Shown: piece after piece, positions 60,174 to 64,000 of the stretch
Position numbering within the stretch: position 1 is the first letter of the stretch
How the letters are laid out: each line of letters opens with the position of its first letter
Origin: Luteimonas vadosa
Lineage (GTDB): Bacteria > Pseudomonadota > Gammaproteobacteria > Xanthomonadales > Xanthomonadaceae
DNA length: 64,000 nt
Reading direction: 5' to 3'
Assembly: GCF_039543545.1 (NCBI RefSeq)
Contig: NZ_BAABJY010000002.1
Span: forward strand, 62,001-126,000
The notes under the pieces: generated by a model
What the model was told of the DNA's origin: nothing
Database searches by the model: none
Seen by the model: the letters and a program-made list of their open reading frames with translations, nothing else
Made by a program: the position numbers and the translations under genes

Positions 60174-62543
60174 ATGACCATGCGAAACCACATGAACTCT
60201 TCACGCGCGCATCGGGGATTCAGCCTGATCGAGGTCCTGGTCGCCGTCGTCATCCTGTCCACGGGCCTGCTGGCGCTGGCGGCGTTGCAGGGAAGCCTGA
60301 CCAAGGCTTCCGCCGACGCCAAGGTGCGCACCCAGGTGGCAAGCCTCCTGCAGGGGCACCTCGACCAGATCAGGACGACCGGGTACCCCGCGCCGGGTAC
60401 CGTCACCGATACCTGCGCGACCAACGCCGGCGGGGATTTCGTGCCGACGGCGTTCTGCACGCAGAACGGGCTCGCCGGGATGTCCGTCACGCGGACGATC
60501 ACACGGTTCACCAGCCCGGCGGGCGGCGCGTTCGCCAGTCCCGGGAATGCCACTGATCCCGCGCAATTCGCCCGGGTGACGCTGGCCGCGACCTGGACGG
60601 ATGCCAACGGCGCGACCAACCGGCGACTGGCGATGACGTCCGACATCAGCGCCCTCGCGCTGGAGGACGAGATCATCGTGCCGCCCGACGACAGCGGGCA
60701 GGGCGGGCAATCGCCGATCGTCCGTCAGCTGACCCCCGCGACCGCGGGCGTGATCCCGATCGCGATGGGTGGCAACGATGCCACGGCCGCGACCAACCCG
60801 AAGCCGGAGTTGGTCGGCCAGCGCAACAACCAGAAAGTGGTCTCGACCAACTTCAATGTCCTGACGTACACGAACGAAGGCAGCAATATCGTGCGCGTGC
60901 AGCGCCGGATCGAGAATTCCCTCGTCAAGTGTTCCTGCCAATACGGGGCAGGCGGGACGAACCTGCCGCTGATCTTCCGTGCGCCGCAATGGCCCGCGAT
61001 CTGGACCGGCGACGCCTACGAGGTTTACAAGCCGGATCCGGCCGCGACCGCGCCCGGGGCGACCCTCGCCAACCCGGCCGGCCCGACCCCCGGCGTCGAC
61101 CAGAGCGCGCTCTGCCAGGAGTGCTGTCGCGACCACCATGACGTGGCATCGAACCTCGTCAAGTTCGATCCCGAGCGGACCACCAATGGCGTAAGCAAGT
61201 ACCGCCGCGACAACAGCAACGCGCTGGTGACCGTGAATCCGACCAACAACCAGACCTACCTCAACGCCTGCCGCGTGATCCGCGTGGACGGCTTCTGGCG
61301 GACGGCGGCGGACACGTACCAGCGCCAGTTCGGATTGCTGGAGACGGAGACGGTGAATTTGGGTCAGGCACGCACGGGCTTGCCGACGGCAACCGCCACC
61401 ACGGCCTATACCGGTTTCGTGAGGGACTACCTGAAGCAATACAACGGCACGTTTGCGAGCGGGCCCCCGATTTCGGCAGATACGATGTTCAATACGCCGA
61501 GCCGTGGCTTGAACAATCCCTCCACCGTGCTCATCGCCAGCGTCAGTGCCACGGACTACCGCTACCTCCATGGCCGTGGGCTCTACGTCGACTACCTGGA
61601 GGCGAAGGCACGGCAGAGGCTGCAGGACGTGCTGGCCGACACCGGGCAACGGGGCCGTTGCCCCCAGACGCCCACGGCAACGCCAATCGAGGAGTGCATC
61701 CTGCCCTACCTGCCGTTCACCACCGTCAACCTGACGGAGATCGCGCAGTGGCTGGCAAGCGACACGACCGTATTGACGGTGAATAGCCGGAACCTGCTCG
61801 CCACGAACCCCGCGCAACCTTCCGGAAGCCGCACCATCGGCCGAAAGATCGGAACCTCGGACAATACCGGCAGCGCGCGCAAGTCGAACTCGGGCATCGC
61901 GATTATCGCCAGCGTCGACCGTAACCAGGAGTTGATCGACCTGCAGGTCGGCGGCGTCGATCCGACCGACGACAGCGACATCGCCTCCGACGTCCAGCCC
62001 TTCCTGGTCGGCGGCATCGTCACCACCAAGGATAGCTTCGACGTCCGCGTCAGCGGCGGCGGTCTCGCACCACGCGTCTTCTACAGCCTTAACCTGGACG
62101 TCGGCGAGTGCCTGAAGCCCGCGAACAGCGACCATCGCTGCGTCACGAACTCGATACTCCCGCTGGGCGGCTCGATCAGGCTGGAGAACTACTGGATCGA
62201 GACAACCACGACGCTCTCCCGGACCACCACCTGTTTGTTCAACGGGAGCCCACGCACCGCGACGGACACCATCCCGGTGCCGACGTTCCGCAACTACGCG
62301 GTGACTTCGGTGACCCGCAACGGTTCCGCCTTCGGAACGATCGGCGCGGCCGCCAACGACGGCAAGACCTCCGAAACCACCACGATCACCTTCGGGTCCG
62401 TCGGCGCTAACGACCTGCTCGTGGCGACCCTGACTGAACAGGCCGGCAGTCCCACCTACGCGACGATCGCCAGTTGCACCACCAACGGCGGCGGGAACCA
62501 GATCAACAACATCGTCTGGACGAAGCCCTGGACGTTGCCCTGA
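60174..62543 (+). CDS. pilV: Oversized PilV-like minor pilin
   Basis: A 789-residue protein. The N-terminus is a type IV prepilin: leader SSRAHRG, then FSLIEVLVAVVILSTGLLALAALQG with Glu at +5. Residues 40-170 look like an ordinary PilV pilin head. Residues about 170-789 are an extra region of no recognised family, with a Cys cluster CSCQYG, CQECCRDHHD and others. Usual PilV proteins are near 170-200 residues. It follows pilX by 6 bases and ends the operon. It may be a tip adhesin-like minor pilin; no PilY1 gene is visible in the locus. Confidence 0.8.
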   Translation: MTMRNHMNSSRAHRGFSLIEVLVAVVILSTGLLALAALQGSLTKASADAKVRTQVASLLQGHLDQIRTTGYPAPGTVTDTCATNAGGDFVPTAFCTQNGLAGMSVTRTITRFTSPAGGAFASPGNATDPAQFARVTLAATWTDANGATNRRLAMTSDISALALEDEIIVPPDDSGQGGQSPIVRQLTPATAGVIPIAMGGNDATAATNPKPELVGQRNNQKVVSTNFNVLTYTNEGSNIVRVQRRIENSLVKCSCQYGAGGTNLPLIFRAPQWPAIWTGDAYEVYKPDPAATAPGATLANPAGPTPGVDQSALCQECCRDHHDVASNLVKFDPERTTNGVSKYRRDNSNALVTVNPTNNQTYLNACRVIRVDGFWRTAADTYQRQFGLLETETVNLGQARTGLPTATATTAYTGFVRDYLKQYNGTFASGPPISADTMFNTPSRGLNNPSTVLIASVSATDYRYLHGRGLYVDYLEAKARQRLQDVLADTGQRGRCPQTPTATPIEECILPYLPFTTVNLTEIAQWLASDTTVLTVNSRNLLATNPAQPSGSRTIGRKIGTSDNTGSARKSNSGIAIIASVDRNQELIDLQVGGVDPTDDSDIASDVQPFLVGGIVTTKDSFDVRVSGGGLAPRVFYSLNLDVGECLKPANSDHRCVTNSILPLGGSIRLENYWIETTTTLSRTTTCLFNGSPRTATDTIPVPTFRNYAVTSVTRNGSAFGTIGAAANDGKTSETTTITFGSVGANDLLVATLTEQAGSPTYATIASCTTNGGGNQINNIVWTKPWTLP

Positions 62544-62551
62544 CTGCGCGG

Positions 62552-62580
62552 TTGACGGCACTCCGGGCGGGCCGCAGAAT
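62552..62580 (+). promoter_or_regulatory. Candidate promoter of tRNA-Asn
   Basis: TTGACG and CAGAAT are separated by 17 bases. A transcript from this promoter would begin 2-4 bases before the mature tRNA 5' end. Confidence 0.45.
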
Positions 62581-62594
62581 ATGCGGCCCGCCCG
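62564..62594 (+). repeat. Perfect 13-base hairpin reaching into tRNA-Asn
   Basis: CGGGCGGGCCGCA, a five-base loop and TGCGGCCCGCCCG form a perfect stem. The right arm includes the first five bases of the tRNA acceptor strand. It could form only in transcripts reading through from the pilin operon. Confidence 0.75.
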
Positions 62595-62666
62595 AATAGC
62601 TCAGCTGGTTAGAGCACTTGACTGTTAATCAGGGGGTCGTTGGTTCGAGTCCAACTTCGGGCGCCA
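62590..62666 (+). tRNA. tRNA-Asn (anticodon GTT)
   Basis: A 77-base cloverleaf. The acceptor arms are GCCCGAA (62590-62596) and TTCGGGC (62656-62662), the D-loop is AGCTCAGCTGGTTAGAG, the anticodon loop CTGTTAA carries GTT, the T-loop is GGTTCGAGTCC, and CCA is encoded. It follows the oversized pilin gene. Confidence 0.96.
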
Positions 62667-62684
62667 GATGCGGCCAGTACCGGC

Positions 62685-62710
62685 AAAAGCCAGCCTTCGG
62701 GCTGGTTTTT
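62685..62710 (+). terminator. Rho-independent terminator of tRNA-Asn
   Basis: AAAAGCCAGCC-TTC-GGGCTGGTTTTT forms a stem with a T tail, 20 bases after the tRNA. The A/T symmetry lets it work for the minus-strand pseudopilin gene too. Confidence 0.88.
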
Positions 62711-62771
62711 GCGTTCCTGGGCCGGCCTCGGGCGTCGTGGCGGCCAGGCCCGGTTCGCACGCTGGTCGGCG

Positions 62772-63317
62772 TCAGGGCAAAGCCAGCACGCAGCGATCGG
62801 CGGCGGCCTGGCTGGGGCGGCCCGCACGCAGGCGGCCGTCGTTCGCCAGGACCAGCGTAGTGGCGTGCGCCGGTCCGCGGCGGTCGCACAGGGTAAACGT
62901 CACGTTGGACCCGGCGTTGCCGCCATTGGGCTGGAAGACGAGGCGGGTCCGGCCGGAGGTGGACTGCAGGCGCACGTTGTCGTCCAGCGCAGGAGCCTTG
63001 TGGAGGAGTATTTCGCCGGCATCGCGATTGCGATTCCCGTTCGCGTCGGCAAACGCCATCCAGCCGCCGCTCCAGTCCAGGTCGCCGCTGCAGGTCAGCT
63101 TCGACTGATCGGGGCAGGCGACGACCTCCACCGTTGCAAGCGCGGAGTATCGGACCGCCTCGAGCAGGGTGGCGGCAAGCTGCCCCCTCGCGGCGCTGCC
63201 GTGGGCCGCCGCCGATGCCCCGGTCCAGGCCGATACCGCCACGACCAGCAACACCGCTACCACGCACAGCGCGGCCAAGGCCTCGATCAACGTGAATCCG
63301 GCAATGCGCCTCGACAT
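62772..63317 (-). CDS. GspH/FimT-type pseudopilin
   Basis: A 181-residue prepilin. The leader MSRRIAG is cut before FTLIEALAALCVVAVLLVVAVSAW, followed by a GspH body (LLEAVRYSALATVEVVACPDQSKL...DWSGGWMAFADANGNRNRD). A second FimT-like protein besides the one at 57171. The ATG at 63317 is supported by AGGAG 6 bases upstream. It is transcribed toward the tRNA and is divergent from uvrB. Confidence 0.87.
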   Translation of the reverse strand: MSRRIAGFTLIEALAALCVVAVLLVVAVSAWTGASAAAHGSAARGQLAATLLEAVRYSALATVEVVACPDQSKLTCSGDLDWSGGWMAFADANGNRNRDAGEILLHKAPALDDNVRLQSTSGRTRLVFQPNGGNAGSNVTFTLCDRRGPAHATTLVLANDGRLRAGRPSQAAADRCVLALP

Positions 63318-63646
63318 GGGGGCTCCTGCGGCGGGGGGTCTGGGACAGGTTGCATCGCATTGGGCCCGGTGAGGATCGGGCCCATGATGTCGCTGGGGTA
63401 GGGAAATCCCCCGGGTGAATGTCAGCCGTGGATTGGACGGGATGACACTCCCGCAGGCCCGCGGCACGGGCCGGTGCCGCCGTCTGGAAAAGGCAAGCGC
63501 CAATGTTTTCTGCTGCTGCCACGGCCACCTAGGAGCGGGCGCCCCGGCGGCGCCAGAGCGATGCCCCCCGTCGGTGAACCGGCGGACGCGGCCCACATGG
63601 GCAGACGGGTGACGATAGACTGGCCGATGCTTCCCACGGGTATCCC
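63318..63646. other. Divergent intergenic region of GspH-like gene and uvrB
   Basis: No supported coding frame is seen. An inverted repeat GGGCCCG-N8-CGGGCCC lies near 63361-63383. The uvrB promoter should be in the right half; I cannot name a convincing -35/-10 pair or LexA box. Confidence 0.4.
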
Positions 63647-64000
63647 ATGAACGACGCCAAGCAAGATGCCGCGCCAGCCCCGGATCGGTTCCGCCTCGTC
63701 TCGCCGTACTCTCCTGCCGGCGACCAACCGCAGGCAATCGAGCGGCTCATCGACGGATTCGAGGCCGGGCTCGCCCACCAGACGCTGCTCGGCGTCACCG
63801 GCTCGGGCAAGACCTACACCATCGCCAACGTGATCCAGGCGGTGCAGAAGCCGACCCTGGTGATGGCGCCCAACAAGACGCTCGCGGCGCAGCTGTATGG
63901 CGAATTCAAGTCGTTCTTTCCGCACAACGCGGTGGAGTACTTCGTCAGCTACTACGACTACTACCAGCCCGAGGCCTACATCCCCTCCTCGGATACGTTC
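63647..64000 (+). CDS. uvrB: Excinuclease ABC subunit B, N-terminal part
   Basis: The first 118 codons are inside the window. Walker A GVTGSGKT (about residue 49) and the start of the damage-probing beta-hairpin region YYDYYQPEAYIP are visible, preceded by FRLVSPYSPAGDQPQAIERL. UvrB loads on damaged DNA with UvrA and recruits UvrC. The gene runs out of the window. Confidence 0.96.
   Translation, partial: MNDAKQDAAPAPDRFRLVSPYSPAGDQPQAIERLIDGFEAGLAHQTLLGVTGSGKTYTIANVIQAVQKPTLVMAPNKTLAAQLYGEFKSFFPHNAVEYFVSYYDYYQPEAYIPSSDTF

Noticed and set aside
60201..62561. Minus-strand open frame of nearly 790 codons opposite the PilV-like gene
   Set aside because: The prepilin leader, operon spacing and ribosome context support the plus strand. 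The antisense frame has no domain.
62590..63317. Prophage or integrative-element boundary at tRNA-Asn
   Set aside because: No integrase gene and no second copy of the tRNA 3' end is seen within the window.

Overview
The window is high-GC (roughly two thirds G+C), densely packed chromosomal DNA that looks like a Xanthomonadaceae/Lysobacteraceae gammaproteobacterium (Lysobacter, Luteimonas, Xanthomonas and relatives). The strongest markers are the single-chain aspartate kinase/diaminopimelate decarboxylase fusion, the MurL/MurD2 pair directly after it, the petABC-sspA-sspB order, and the many small family-specific proteins. Most of the DNA is housekeeping. I see no prophage, complete insertion sequence, CRISPR array or rRNA operon.

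Layout. 1-3.2 kb: two lipoproteins, a membrane protein, an M23 peptidase, an HU-type protein with a Lys/Ala tail and a DUF2784 protein, all on the minus strand. 3.5-9.1 kb: an EF-G paralogue divergent from an OsmC peroxidase, a glycine-zipper protein and a secreted amidohydrolase. 9.2-11.2 kb: two PhzF paralogues with the tail of a third between them. 11.3-16.7 kb: lysAC-murL-murD2, a translationally overlapped wall-precursor operon supplying meso-DAP and D-Glu-containing UDP-MurNAc-dipeptide. 16.8-21.9 kb: ispB, ssb and rfbBACD (dTDP-L-rhamnose), the rfb genes joined by 4-base overlaps. 22-28 kb: two S9 peptidases flanking the C-terminal remnant of a POT peptide transporter, then a DUF819 membrane protein. 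28.2-29.6 kb: a large secreted protein of unknown role.

30-40.1 kb holds the conserved miaB-ybeZ-ybeY-corC neighbourhood with two departures. A TetR/HlyD/ABC-2 export cassette, read in the opposite direction, sits between miaB and ybeZ. The gene after corC, where many gammaproteobacteria carry lnt, encodes a DUF4105 (Lnb N-terminal-type) protein. 40.3-46.8 kb: a lytic transglycosylase, petABC (cytochrome bc1), sspA, sspB, a DUF3301 protein and a double-FHA membrane protein. 46.8-51.5 kb: nadC with a Trm112-like gene, divergent purE-purK, then grxD, a catalytically degenerate SDR and a broken marC. 51.7-56.6 kb: an Oar-like TonB-dependent receptor and ppnN.

56.6-63.3 kb is a type IV minor-pilin locus: a pilE-like gene divergent from fimT-pilW-pilX and a 789-residue PilV-like protein. 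Then come tRNA-Asn(GTT), another GspH-like pseudopilin on the minus strand, and the start of uvrB. No pilY1 is visible in the locus; the oversized PilV-like protein occupies the position where PilY1 often stands.

Most notable signals: the DUF4105/Lnb-like gene in the lnt position, the oversized minor pilin, a palindromic repeat unit absorbed in frame into murL, the third PhzF tail, and two recently broken genes (POT transporter and marC).
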